DNA of 64,000 nucleotides from Naasia sp. Its GTDB lineage: Bacteria; Actinomycetota; Actinomycetes; Actinomycetales; Microbacteriaceae. Shown here in pieces: positions 51,088 to 60,451 of this stretch (the stretch's first letter is position 1; each line of letters begins with the position of its first letter). The notes under the pieces are model-generated. The model searched no databases and was not told the DNA's origin. It saw only the letters and a program-made list of their open reading frames with translations. The stretch is taken from positions 1-64,000 of the forward strand of contig JAODAX010000045.1 of NCBI GenBank assembly GCA_025463675.1, written 5' to 3'. Both the position numbers and the translations under genes were made by a program.

Positions 51088-51996
51088 ATGGTCCGCACGC
51101 AGCTCAACAAGGGAACCGGCCCGCGCCTGGACCAGGTCAAGGGCATCATGTTCGACGTCGACGGGTGTCTTGTTCTCTCGAGCAAGGCGGGCGGCGAGGA
51201 CGGTCATCCACTGCCGGGCGCGATCGAGGTGATCCGTGAGTTGCGGTCGGCCGCGATGCCCTTCGTCGCGTTCACCAACGGCAGCTCCCGTACCCCCGAA
51301 GCGATTTCCGCAGAGCTGCGCAGCGTCGGACTGGATGTCCGGGAGGACGAGGTGTTGACGCCCGCCGTCGTCGCGGCGCGCGTGATGCTGGAGAGGCACC
51401 CGGGAGGGCGAGTGCTGGCCTTCGGCGGCGAGGGCATCACCGTGCCACTCCGCGACGCCGGCGTGGACGTCGTGGACCTTGACGCTGCGATGGCTGACGG
51501 TCCGGACGATGTCGCCGCCGTCGTGGTCGGCTGGGATTCGAGCTTCGGCCGGGCGAAGATACAGGTCGCTGCGGAGGCGCTGCTGGGCGGCGCCGCCTTC
51601 TACTGCACGTCGGCCGCTCCGGCGTTCGCGTCTCGCGGCCGGCTCAACGTAGGGGTGTCCGGGTTCATCGCGGCCGGGCTGCAGCACCTGTCGGGAACTC
51701 CATACGAACTGGTGGGGAAGCCCTCGGACGAGGCGATGGCGACGATCGCCCGCAAGCTGGGGGTGCACCCCAGCGAGGTGCTGGTCGTCGGCGACGACCT
51801 GATCCTCGAATGCAGCATGGCGGTGAGGCACGGTGCGCTCGCGGTCCTCGTGACCACGGGCATGACGGGCAGGGTGCAGGCCGAGGCCGCCGTCATCGAG
51901 AACCGACCTCATCGGATCATCGATTCGATGGATGAGTTCGCAACTATGCTCGCGCCCGTGATGGCGCTACGGAGTAAATTGGCGACGCGGAGGTGA
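51088..51996 (+). CDS. HAD-IIA family hydrolase (NagD-like phosphatase)
   Basis: GIMFDVDGCLVLSSK ... FTNGSSRTPEAISAEL ... LVGKPSDEAMATIARKLGVHPSEVLVVGDD. Confidence 0.9.
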   Translation: MVRTQLNKGTGPRLDQVKGIMFDVDGCLVLSSKAGGEDGHPLPGAIEVIRELRSAAMPFVAFTNGSSRTPEAISAELRSVGLDVREDEVLTPAVVAARVMLERHPGGRVLAFGGEGITVPLRDAGVDVVDLDAAMADGPDDVAAVVVGWDSSFGRAKIQVAAEALLGGAAFYCTSAAPAFASRGRLNVGVSGFIAAGLQHLSGTPYELVGKPSDEAMATIARKLGVHPSEVLVVGDDLILECSMAVRHGALAVLVTTGMTGRVQAEAAVIENRPHRIIDSMDEFATMLAPVMALRSKLATRR

Positions 51997-51997
51997 T

Positions 51998-52807
51998 GTG
52001 ACGGTGGCGGGCGGAAGCCTTGAGCAGGGTCGGTCAGTGACGTCGAAGGTCATCGGTCTGCTCGAGACCTTCGAGTCCGTCCCGGGCTCCCTCAGCCTCA
52101 CCGAGATCAGTGCCCTCAGCGGGATCCCGGCCTCCACCACACGCCGACTGGTGGGAGAGCTGGCCGCTTCCGGCTTGCTCGAACACACCACCGGTGGTCG
52201 CTACCAGGTCGGCATTCGGCTGTGGGAACTCGCGCAGAAGGCCGGTCGGCATCTGCGAGAAGCTGCCCGGCCGAAAATCCAGGACCTTGCGGCGATGACG
52301 AACCAGAGCGTCATGATCAGTGTGCGTCAGGGACGCGACTCGCTCGTGATCGAACGCGCGCATGGCGACCGGCAGCCGGCGAAGACCTCGAAGGTGGGTT
52401 CCCGGCTGCCCCTGCACACCTCGGCCGCGGGCAAGGTGTTGCTCGCCTTCGAAGCCGAATGGATCCGGCGCAGCTATCTGGCCGAGCCACTGCAGCGGTT
52501 GACGCAGGACACCCACGTCGATCGCGCCGGCCTGGAGCGCGAATTGGAGACCACCGCGCAGTCGGGCTACGCGCAGAGCCTGCACGAGGTGCGGGTGGGT
52601 GCCAGCGCCATCGCGGTGCCCATGTTCCACTCGGGGCAGATCGCGGCTGCAGTCTCACTCGTCACCCACTCGAGTCGGAACTCCCAGCTTAAGGGGTACC
52701 TTCCGGCGCTGCGTGCGACGTCCGCGGCCGTCGAGGGCGCGACACGCCACCTCTCCCGGGGCGTCCTTTTGGGCATCAGCCAAGATCTCACCTCCGCCGA
52801 GGTGTAG
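51998..52807 (+). CDS. IclR family transcriptional regulator
   Basis: N-terminal wHTH (LSLTEISALSGIPASTTRRLVGELAASGLLEH) and IclR effector domain (LHTSAAGKVLLAF). Confidence 0.94.
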   Translation: MTVAGGSLEQGRSVTSKVIGLLETFESVPGSLSLTEISALSGIPASTTRRLVGELAASGLLEHTTGGRYQVGIRLWELAQKAGRHLREAARPKIQDLAAMTNQSVMISVRQGRDSLVIERAHGDRQPAKTSKVGSRLPLHTSAAGKVLLAFEAEWIRRSYLAEPLQRLTQDTHVDRAGLERELETTAQSGYAQSLHEVRVGASAIAVPMFHSGQIAAAVSLVTHSSRNSQLKGYLPALRATSAAVEGATRHLSRGVLLGISQDLTSAEV

Positions 52808-52919
52808 GACCGAGCCGGCCCGTTGTCCTCGCCTCCACTGGATGAACGGGCGCCCACCCGCCCGAGCGGGCGCCAACTATGCTCCGAATCTGCGATTGCC
52901 CCAGGTCGAGGAGGATGTT

Positions 52920-54248
52920 GTGGCAGAGAATCGGACAACGAGCATGGGAATTCGAGGCCTCGACGATGCGACAGGTGGAGCAAGCGAGACGTCGGTCTGC
53001 ATTCTCCTGATCGGGACCGCGGACACCAAGCCGGACGAATTGCAGTTCATCCGCGAGCAGATAACCGCACTTGGACACCGCTGCATCCTCATGGACGTCG
53101 GCGTCAAAGGCGAGTGCCCAATCGAGGTCGACATATCGCGCCACGAGGTGATGGCGAAAGCCGGCTCTTCACTGCACGAGATCCTGCAGCTGAATCACGA
53201 GAATTCCGCCATGCAGGTGATGGCGTCCGGCGCGAGCGCATTGGCCAGCGAGTTGGCAGAGCAGGGTCGTATCGACGGCGTCCTCATCATCGGCGGAACG
53301 ATGGGCACCGACCTCGGCCTCGATGTGACCGCCGCGCTGCCATTCGGAATGGCGAAGGTTCTGCTGTCCACCGTGGCGTTCTCGCCCATCATTCCGGCCG
53401 ACCGGATCGCATCGGATCTCATGATGATCCTGTGGACCGGGGGGCTGTGGGGGCGCAACGAGGTCAGCGAATCTGTCATGCGTCAGGCAGCCGGCGCGGT
53501 GATCGGCGCCGCAGTCGCGAGCAAGAAGCGGGTGGCCGGACAGCGCCCGATCGTGGGTGTTTCATCACTCGGAACTTCCGGCCTCAGCTACATACCGCGC
53601 CTGTGGACCGAGCTGACTGACCGAGGGTACGACGTGGTCCTCTTCCACAGCGTCGGCCCGGGTGGCAGGTCCCTCGAGAACATGGCAGCGCAAGGGCGGT
53701 TGGCTGCTGTGCTCGACCTGTGCCTGATCGAACTGTCCAATCAGCACCTGGGCAGCGTCGTCCATTCAGGTTCCTCTCGGCTCGAGGCTGCCGGGAAGCA
53801 TGGCGTTCCGCAGATCATCGCCCCGGGGGCCATCGACGCCGTTGACTTCTGCACGTGGGCTCCCATGAGCACCGACCGCGCGGCGAGATTCCACGCGCAC
53901 AATCGACTCATCGGAAGCTCCGCCACCACCCCCAGCGAGAAGGTGAGCATTGCGGCGGCCATCGCCGAGAAGGTGAACCAGGCAACGGCGCCGACCTGTC
54001 TGATCATCCCGACAGGGGGAGTGAGCGAGTGGAGTCGCCCCGGGCAGCCCCTCCATGACGACGAAGGAATGGCAGCTTTCGTCGCGGCGATCCGTTCCCA
54101 CGTCGCGCCCCACGTCGAATACCGGGAGGTCGATGCGCACATCAACGACAGCCAGTTCATCGATGCGGTGATCGACAGGTTCGACACGTGGGTCGACGAG
54201 GGGAAGATCGCACGATCCGAGACGAGCGTCATGGAGCGGACCCGATGA
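52920..54248 (+). CDS. Tm-1-like ATP-binding domain protein (UPF0261 family)
   Basis: ILLIGTADTKPDELQFIREQITALGHRCILMDVGVKGE ... IIGGTMGTDLGLDVTAALPFGMAKVLLSTVAF ... IPTGGVSEWSRPGQPLHDDEG. Confidence 0.88.
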   Translation: MAENRTTSMGIRGLDDATGGASETSVCILLIGTADTKPDELQFIREQITALGHRCILMDVGVKGECPIEVDISRHEVMAKAGSSLHEILQLNHENSAMQVMASGASALASELAEQGRIDGVLIIGGTMGTDLGLDVTAALPFGMAKVLLSTVAFSPIIPADRIASDLMMILWTGGLWGRNEVSESVMRQAAGAVIGAAVASKKRVAGQRPIVGVSSLGTSGLSYIPRLWTELTDRGYDVVLFHSVGPGGRSLENMAAQGRLAAVLDLCLIELSNQHLGSVVHSGSSRLEAAGKHGVPQIIAPGAIDAVDFCTWAPMSTDRAARFHAHNRLIGSSATTPSEKVSIAAAIAEKVNQATAPTCLIIPTGGVSEWSRPGQPLHDDEGMAAFVAAIRSHVAPHVEYREVDAHINDSQFIDAVIDRFDTWVDEGKIARSETSVMERTR

Positions 54249-55579
54249 GCAGCGAACCGTGGAACACCGGCCGCCTGCTTGAGATCGACCATGCCCACGT
54301 CGTTCACCCCAACTATCCCTTCGGCAAGTCGGCTGAGGTGGTTCTCGTTCGCGGCGAGGGCATCCGTCTCTTCGACTCCGAGGGGAAGAGCTACATCGAT
54401 GGCCGATCGCAGCTGAACTGCGCAAACCTGGGCTACGGACATCCACGTCTGATTGAGGCCATGAAAGCGCAACTGGATGAATTGCAGTACGCCTCGATCT
54501 TCTACCAGTTCACCCATCCGCAGGTCGTATCCGCCGCCGAGCGAATCATCGCGAGCGCTCCGGCCGGTCTGAAGCACATACTCTTCACGTCCGGCGGCTC
54601 CGAAGCCGTCGAAAGCGCACTGACTATCGCGCGCCTGTATTGGTCGCGCGTCGGCCGAGCCCAGAAGACGAAGGTTCTCTCGCGGTATGACGGCTATCAC
54701 GGCGCAACCTCTGAGGCCTCCGCGGCGACCGGAATGGCTATGGGCGGGTTCGACGGGATGATCAATCGACCGGGACACGTCCACGCGCCGGCGGTGAACT
54801 ACTTTCGGTCCGGCAGAGGGATGCAGCCGGAAGAGTATGGGCGATTCGCGGCCCAGCAGCTGGTCGAGATCATCCAAGCGGAAGGGCCGGAGACCATCGC
54901 CGCCTTCATCGGTGAGCCGATCGTCGGCGCGGGAGGTCATGTGCCCCCGCCCCCCGGGTACTGGAGCGCGGTGCGAGAAATCTGTGATCGCTACGACATC
55001 CTGCTCATCCTTGACGAGGTGATGACAGGGTTCCATCGGACCGGACCGCGATTTGCCTCGGAACACTGGTCCGTCGCGCCCGACATTCTGGTCGTCGGCA
55101 AGGGGATCAACGGCAGTTACGCGCCGTGCGGCGCCACGATCTTCAGTGAGACGATCGGCCACGCTCTGGAGGGGGCGAAGCTCACCGGCTTCACGCACAC
55201 CGGTCATCCTCTCGCGATGGCGGCGGTGAATGCCACCCTCGATGCTCTCGAGCTTGACGGGATTCCCGAGAACGTCGCCGACATGAGCGGCATCCTGATG
55301 AACCGTCTGGAAAAGGAGTTCCTGCCATTGCCGAGGGTCGGCGCCGCCGAAGGGATGGGGCTGATGGTCACCCTGCAACTGGTTGCGGACAAGCAATCGC
55401 AGCAGCCGCTCGGCGATGAGGTCGTGCAGAAGGAAGTGGTGGCGGGCGCCCTACGACGAGGGCTCATCGTCCGCGCGCGGAATGGCCGTATCGCCCTATG
55501 CCCGCCGCTCATCGTCAGCGAAGCCGAGATCCACGAGATCCTCGACATCCTGCACCCGCTCGTAAAGAACCTCGACTAG
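54245..55579 (+). CDS. Class-III pyridoxal-phosphate aminotransferase (1)
   Basis: ILFTSGGSEAVESALTIARLYW ... LLILDEVMTGFHRTG ... VVGKGINGSYAPCGATIF. Confidence 0.94.
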   Translation: MSSEPWNTGRLLEIDHAHVVHPNYPFGKSAEVVLVRGEGIRLFDSEGKSYIDGRSQLNCANLGYGHPRLIEAMKAQLDELQYASIFYQFTHPQVVSAAERIIASAPAGLKHILFTSGGSEAVESALTIARLYWSRVGRAQKTKVLSRYDGYHGATSEASAATGMAMGGFDGMINRPGHVHAPAVNYFRSGRGMQPEEYGRFAAQQLVEIIQAEGPETIAAFIGEPIVGAGGHVPPPPGYWSAVREICDRYDILLILDEVMTGFHRTGPRFASEHWSVAPDILVVGKGINGSYAPCGATIFSETIGHALEGAKLTGFTHTGHPLAMAAVNATLDALELDGIPENVADMSGILMNRLEKEFLPLPRVGAAEGMGLMVTLQLVADKQSQQPLGDEVVQKEVVAGALRRGLIVRARNGRIALCPPLIVSEAEIHEILDILHPLVKNLD

Positions 55580-55612
55580 CAATTCCGAACTGCAGATTCA
55601 AAGGAGAATCCC

Positions 55613-57037
55613 TTGTCAGAGATCGTCGAGACGACGTCAGGCCAGCACCGATCGAAACTTCGCTCCAGCGCGATGGGCACGACCGGTCTCGTGGTCACGG
55701 TCGCGGCCACCGTCGGTGTGATGGCCGCGTTCATGGGGGCGGCGCCGATCGTCTTCATCATGTCGGGCGCCGGAGCAACAGGAACCTACCTTCTCTCAGG
55801 ACTCCTTTTCCTGATTTTCGCCGTGGGCTATCTGGCGATGAGCCGGAGGGCCGAAAGCGCGAGCGGCTTCGTCGCGTTCATCACCAAGGGGACAGGATCC
55901 CGGATCGGCGTCGCTGCCGCATACGTGACACTGCTCACCTACACCACGGTCCTCGCTGGCCTCTACGGCATCTACGCCATGTTCGCGCAGCAAGCAGCTC
56001 TCGAGCTGTTCGGTGTCGACGTGCCCTGGGGAGTGTGGGCGCTGGCCACGGTGGTCCTCTTGGGCGTTCTCTCTTTCAATCGCGTGGAGATCAGCACGCG
56101 GGTCATGGGCACCCTCGTCGTGCTCGCGGTAGCCGCAGTCCTTGTACTCGATGTCGCCATCCTGTTCAAAGATTTTGGCAGTCTGTCGCTCGCCGGGTTC
56201 TCTCCGGAGTTGGTGTTCGGCCCCGGGTTCGGCCCGGCCATGCTGTTCGCGCTCGGATCGTTCCTCGGCGTGGAGTCGACAGCCGTGTTCAGCGAGGAGG
56301 TGCGGAACCCACGGAAGACGATTCCTCGAGCCACCTACATCGCCATCGGTGTCATCGGCGGCTTCTACGTGCTCAGCACCTTTCTGGTGGGCAGCGCCGT
56401 CGGAGTCGACAAGATCATGACGGTGGCCAGCGAGAACCCGACGGGTTTCATCTTCGCCATCGCCAGCGACTATGTGGGCCCGCTGTGGGCGAGCGTCCTC
56501 AATGTTCTCGTCGTGACCAGCTTCTTCGCGGTCGTCCTCGGCTTCACGAACGTGATGAGCCGGTACCTCTTCGCGCTCGGCCGCGCAGGCATCCTGCCCC
56601 AACAGGTGGGGCGCAGTCACAAGAAGCACCAGTCGCCGCACATCGCCAGCGTGGTGACGGGGATCGCGATGCTCGTCATCCTCTTAATCTTCATCCTGAG
56701 CAACGCGGACCCGTTCGCGCACCTCTACACGTGGTTCCTGGCGATCGCAACGGTGGGCGTGCTCGCCCTGATGCTCGTGTGCTCGATCGCCGTGGTCATC
56801 TACTTCCGCAAGAACCCCGGCGATGAGGGACCGTGGCGCACGCTCATCGCGCCACTTCTCGCGACCCTCGGATTCGGTGCTGCGATCGTCGCCGTCGTTG
56901 CGAACTTCAACCTGTTCGCGGGAGATCAGGCTTCCGCGCAATGGCTGTGGGTGGCCGTGCCGCTCGTTGCCGCTGTGGGCCTCATCGTCGGTTCACAGGC
57001 GCGCTATCGGGGCCTCAACCTGGACAGCATCGGATGA
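55613..57037 (+). CDS. APC superfamily amino acid/amine permease
   Basis: ~12 hydrophobic segments; FALGSFLGVESTAVFSEEVRNPRKTIPRATYIAIGVIG is an APC signature; TTG start. Confidence 0.92.
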   Translation: MSEIVETTSGQHRSKLRSSAMGTTGLVVTVAATVGVMAAFMGAAPIVFIMSGAGATGTYLLSGLLFLIFAVGYLAMSRRAESASGFVAFITKGTGSRIGVAAAYVTLLTYTTVLAGLYGIYAMFAQQAALELFGVDVPWGVWALATVVLLGVLSFNRVEISTRVMGTLVVLAVAAVLVLDVAILFKDFGSLSLAGFSPELVFGPGFGPAMLFALGSFLGVESTAVFSEEVRNPRKTIPRATYIAIGVIGGFYVLSTFLVGSAVGVDKIMTVASENPTGFIFAIASDYVGPLWASVLNVLVVTSFFAVVLGFTNVMSRYLFALGRAGILPQQVGRSHKKHQSPHIASVVTGIAMLVILLIFILSNADPFAHLYTWFLAIATVGVLALMLVCSIAVVIYFRKNPGDEGPWRTLIAPLLATLGFGAAIVAVVANFNLFAGDQASAQWLWVAVPLVAAVGLIVGSQARYRGLNLDSIG

Positions 57038-57089
57038 TATTCGCGCCGCGCGCGAGGCCCGGCAAGCCGTCAGAGAGGAGGCCGGTGAA

Positions 57090-58367
57090 ATGAACGCATC
57101 AGGACCGAGCCAAGGGTCCGCGCTTCTGAGAAGCGAATTGGACAGGCGCCTTCCTACGGTCTCCCATGCCCGCGGCGTGTTCCTCTGGGATAGCGACGGG
57201 CGTCGATATCTGGACGCTGCGTCGGGGTCGATAGCGGCGGTCCTCGGTCACGCCCACCCGAAGGCCATCGATGCACTTCAGGCTCAGGCCGCAAAGGTCA
57301 GTCATGTCTATCGGGGCTCGTTCACGAGCGAACCCACCGAAGAGCTCGCTCGGATGCTGGTTCGACGTTCCCCCGCGCCGGTGCAGCGGGTGCAGTTCGC
57401 GAACAGCGGTTCGGAGGCGGTCGAGATTGCTGTGAAGATGGCGATTCAGTATTGGCAGGAGCGCGGTCGTCCCGAGAAGTGGAAGGTGATCAGCCGCCTT
57501 CACAGCTATCACGGGAACACGCTGGGTGCGCTGTCACTGTCCGGGCATGCCCGACGGTCCCGTTTCGAGAAGCTGCTGCATCCCTTTCCCATGGTCAAAG
57601 CCCCCGATCCATTCGATGTGACCGCTGTGGAGGACTTCGAACGGGCTCTCCTGGAGACGGGGGCCGATTCCGTCGCAGCGATCATCGTGGAACCGATCGT
57701 CGGCGCCTCCAACCCGGCGCTGGTGCCGCCGCCCGGATACCACGAGCGGCTCCGCGAGATCTGCGATGCTCACGACGTCCTGCTGATAGCCGACGAGGTG
57801 ATGAGCGGAATGCATCGCTCAGGGACGTTCCTCGCCATGGAGGAATCGACCGTCACGGCGGACATCACCACTCTGGGTAAGGGGCTGGGCGGCGGATACG
57901 TTCCGCTGTCCGCAATCCTCGTGTCGGAGCGAGTCGTGCAGGGCTTCGAGCGAGGGTCTCGGAAGCTGGAAACAGGCGGCCACACCTATGCGGCAAACCC
58001 CCTGGCGACAGCCGTCGGCGTCTCGGTGCTCGAGGCCATCGACGAAGGCGATCTGGGTCAGAACGCTGTCGATCGAGGGCAAGAACTGCTGCAGGGCCTG
58101 GCGCGACTGGAGGCCGCCCACCCGGTGGTGGAGTCGGCGCGTGGCCGCGGCCTGCTCTGCGGGCTGGTGCTGGACGATCGTCTAGTTTCCGATGCCGCGC
58201 GAGAGCTGGTCGACGCAGCCGCCGATGTCGGCTTGATGATCTATCTCGCCGGTGACGGTGAAATCAACGGTGTCCTGGTCGCCCCACCTCTAATCGTCGC
58301 GGCGGAGCACATTCAGGAGATCATCGTCCTATTGGACGCGGCCCTCTCGGCGATCGAATCCCGATGA
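57090..58367 (+). CDS. Class-III pyridoxal-phosphate aminotransferase (2)
   Basis: VQFANSGSEAVEIAVKMAIQYW ... LLIADEVMSGMHRSG ... TLGKGLGGGYVPLSAILV. Confidence 0.94.
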   Translation: MNASGPSQGSALLRSELDRRLPTVSHARGVFLWDSDGRRYLDAASGSIAAVLGHAHPKAIDALQAQAAKVSHVYRGSFTSEPTEELARMLVRRSPAPVQRVQFANSGSEAVEIAVKMAIQYWQERGRPEKWKVISRLHSYHGNTLGALSLSGHARRSRFEKLLHPFPMVKAPDPFDVTAVEDFERALLETGADSVAAIIVEPIVGASNPALVPPPGYHERLREICDAHDVLLIADEVMSGMHRSGTFLAMEESTVTADITTLGKGLGGGYVPLSAILVSERVVQGFERGSRKLETGGHTYAANPLATAVGVSVLEAIDEGDLGQNAVDRGQELLQGLARLEAAHPVVESARGRGLLCGLVLDDRLVSDAARELVDAAADVGLMIYLAGDGEINGVLVAPPLIVAAEHIQEIIVLLDAALSAIESR

Positions 58368-58483
58368 GGCCGCTAGGCCGGACGAACCGAGGCAGGTTGT
58401 TCCGACCCTCCGGGCGGTGACCGTCAGCTGACGGGCTCGAGCAGTTCATCTTCTTCCTCGGCGTGGCCAGAGAGGGGAGCGGG

Positions 58484-59125
58484 TCAGCCGCGGAGGCCGA
58501 GGAGGGGGAGCAGCGCCGAGAGGTCGCGGATGTCGAGCAGCACGTCGGCGGCCTCCCGCACGGGCGGCTTCGCGTCGAAGCCCACCGAGAGCCCGGCGGC
58601 CGCCATCATCGGCAGGTCGTTCGCGCCGTCGCCGACCGCGACCGTGCGGTCCATCGGCACGCCGCACGCCTCCGCCCACTCGCGGAGCGCGACCGCCTTG
58701 GCGGCGGCGTCGACGACGGGCCCCGACACCTCTCCGGTCAGCACCCCGTCGGCGACCGCGAGACGGTTCGCCCGCCAGTAGTCGAGGCCGAGCCGTTCCG
58801 CGAGCGGGTCGAGGATCTCGTGGAAGCCGCCGGACACCGTGCCGACGCAGCCGCCCGCCTCGTGCACCGCGGCGATCATCTCCGGCACCCCGGCGGTCAC
58901 GGTGACGCGGGCGCCGACCTCCTCGAGCACGGCGACGGGCAGACCCCGCAGGGTCGCGACGCGCTCCCGGAGACTCTGCGCGAAGTCGAGCTCGCCGAGC
59001 ATCGCGCGCTCGGTGATGCGGGTCACCAGCTCGCCGCTGCCGGCAGCGCCGGCGAGGAGCTCGATGACCTCCTCCTCGATCAGCGTCGAGTCGACGTCGA
59101 GAACGACGAGGAAGCGCGCGGCTAT
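58484..59125 (-). CDS. serB: Phosphoserine phosphatase (start codon uncertain)
   Basis: [46 protein letters not shown] ... [13 protein letters not shown]; no canonical start near the domain N-terminus. Confidence 0.88.
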   Translation of the reverse strand: MAARFLVVLDVDSTLIEEEVIELLAGAAGSGELVTRITERAMLGELDFAQSLRERVATLRGLPVAVLEEVGARVTVTAGVPEMIAAVHEAGGCVGTVSGGFHEILDPLAERLGLDYWRANRLAVADGVLTGEVSGPVVDAAAKAVALREWAEACGVPMDRTVAVGDGANDLPMMAAAGLSVGFDAKPPVREAADVLLDIRDLSALLPLLGLRG

Positions 59126-60363
59126 GCCGGCACCCGCTCGCCCTTGCCGACCACGGTGATGCCGCTGTCGGTGACGGTGAAGCCGCGCGAGCGGTCCAGT
59201 TCGCGGTCGATGCCGACGCGGGCGCCCTCCTCCACGACGACGTTCTTGTCGAGGATCGCGCGCGCGACGACGGCGTTGGGATGCACGCGCACGCGATCGA
59301 AGAGCACGGAGTCGGTGACCACGGCTCCCGACTCGACCAGCGACCACGCCCCGAGCACGCTGCGCTCGACGCGGGCGCCGGAGATCAGCGACCCGAGGGC
59401 GACGATCGAGTCGATCAGCAGGCCGTTGTTGCCGTGCGCGTCGCGGACGAGCTTCGCGGGCGGCGAGTTGAGCTGCTGAGTGAAGATCGGCCACGCCTGG
59501 TTGTAGAGGTTGAACACCGGCAGGGCCGAGATGAGGTCCTGGTGCGCCTCGAAGAAGGAGTCGATGGTCCCCACGTCGCGCCAGTAGAAGCGGTCGCGGT
59601 CGGTCGCGCCCGGCACCACGTTGCGGTTGAGGTCGTACACGGCGGCGTCGCCGCGCTTCACGAAGGCGGGGATGATGTCGCCGCCCATGTCGTGATTGGA
59701 GCCTTCGAGCTCCGCGTCGGCGCGCACCGCGTCGATGAGGGCGTCGGTGGTGAACACGTAGTTGCCCATCGACGCGAGCACCTCGTCGGGCGCATCGGCG
59801 AGCCCGCGGGCGTTCTTCGGCTTCTCGAGGAACTTGGTGATCCGGGTGGGGCGGCGCTGATTCGTCTGGATGACGCCGAACTGGTCGGCGAGCCCGATCG
59901 GCTGCCGGATCGCCGCGACGGTGACGCCCGCGCCGGACTCGATGTGCGCGTCGATCATCTGCTCGAAGTCCATCCGGTACACGTGGTCGGCGCCGACCAC
60001 GACGATGATGTCGGGCTTCTCGTCGTTGATCAGGTTGAGGCTCTGCAGGATCGCGTCGGCCGAGCCGGTGTACCAGCGCTTGCCCAGGCGCTGCTGCGCG
60101 GGCACGGACGCGACGTACGAGTTGAGCAGGCCGGACAGCCGCCAGGTCTCCGCCACGTGCCGGTCGAGGCTGTGCGACTTGTACTGGGTGAGCACCACGA
60201 TCTGCGTCAGACCGGAGTTGATCAGGTTCGACAGTGCGAAGTCGATGAGTCGGTAGGTGCCGCCGAACGGCACGGCCGGCTTGGCGCGATCGGCGGTCAG
60301 CGGCATCAGCCGCTTGCCTTCTCCGCCGGCCAGCACGATGCCGAAGATCTTCCTCGATGCCAT
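59122..60363 (-). CDS. glgC: Glucose-1-phosphate adenylyltransferase
   Basis: [47 protein letters not shown]. Confidence 0.97.
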   Translation of the reverse strand: MASRKIFGIVLAGGEGKRLMPLTADRAKPAVPFGGTYRLIDFALSNLINSGLTQIVVLTQYKSHSLDRHVAETWRLSGLLNSYVASVPAQQRLGKRWYTGSADAILQSLNLINDEKPDIIVVVGADHVYRMDFEQMIDAHIESGAGVTVAAIRQPIGLADQFGVIQTNQRRPTRITKFLEKPKNARGLADAPDEVLASMGNYVFTTDALIDAVRADAELEGSNHDMGGDIIPAFVKRGDAAVYDLNRNVVPGATDRDRFYWRDVGTIDSFFEAHQDLISALPVFNLYNQAWPIFTQQLNSPPAKLVRDAHGNNGLLIDSIVALGSLISGARVERSVLGAWSLVESGAVVTDSVLFDRVRVHPNAVVARAILDKNVVVEEGARVGIDRELDRSRGFTVTDSGITVVGKGERVPA

Positions 60364-60451
60364 ACGGCTCACCCTATCGGCGGGCGCCCCCGGCCCGGAA
60401 CGGGAAGCGCCCCCTCATCAGGGCGAGGTCTGACGCGCTAACGTCGGGAGG

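Noticed and set aside
58421-58434. 14-bp palindrome CCGTCAGCTGACGG as an island attachment site
   Set aside because: No matching copy seen at the fabG end and no integrase; more likely part of a weak terminator between convergent genes.
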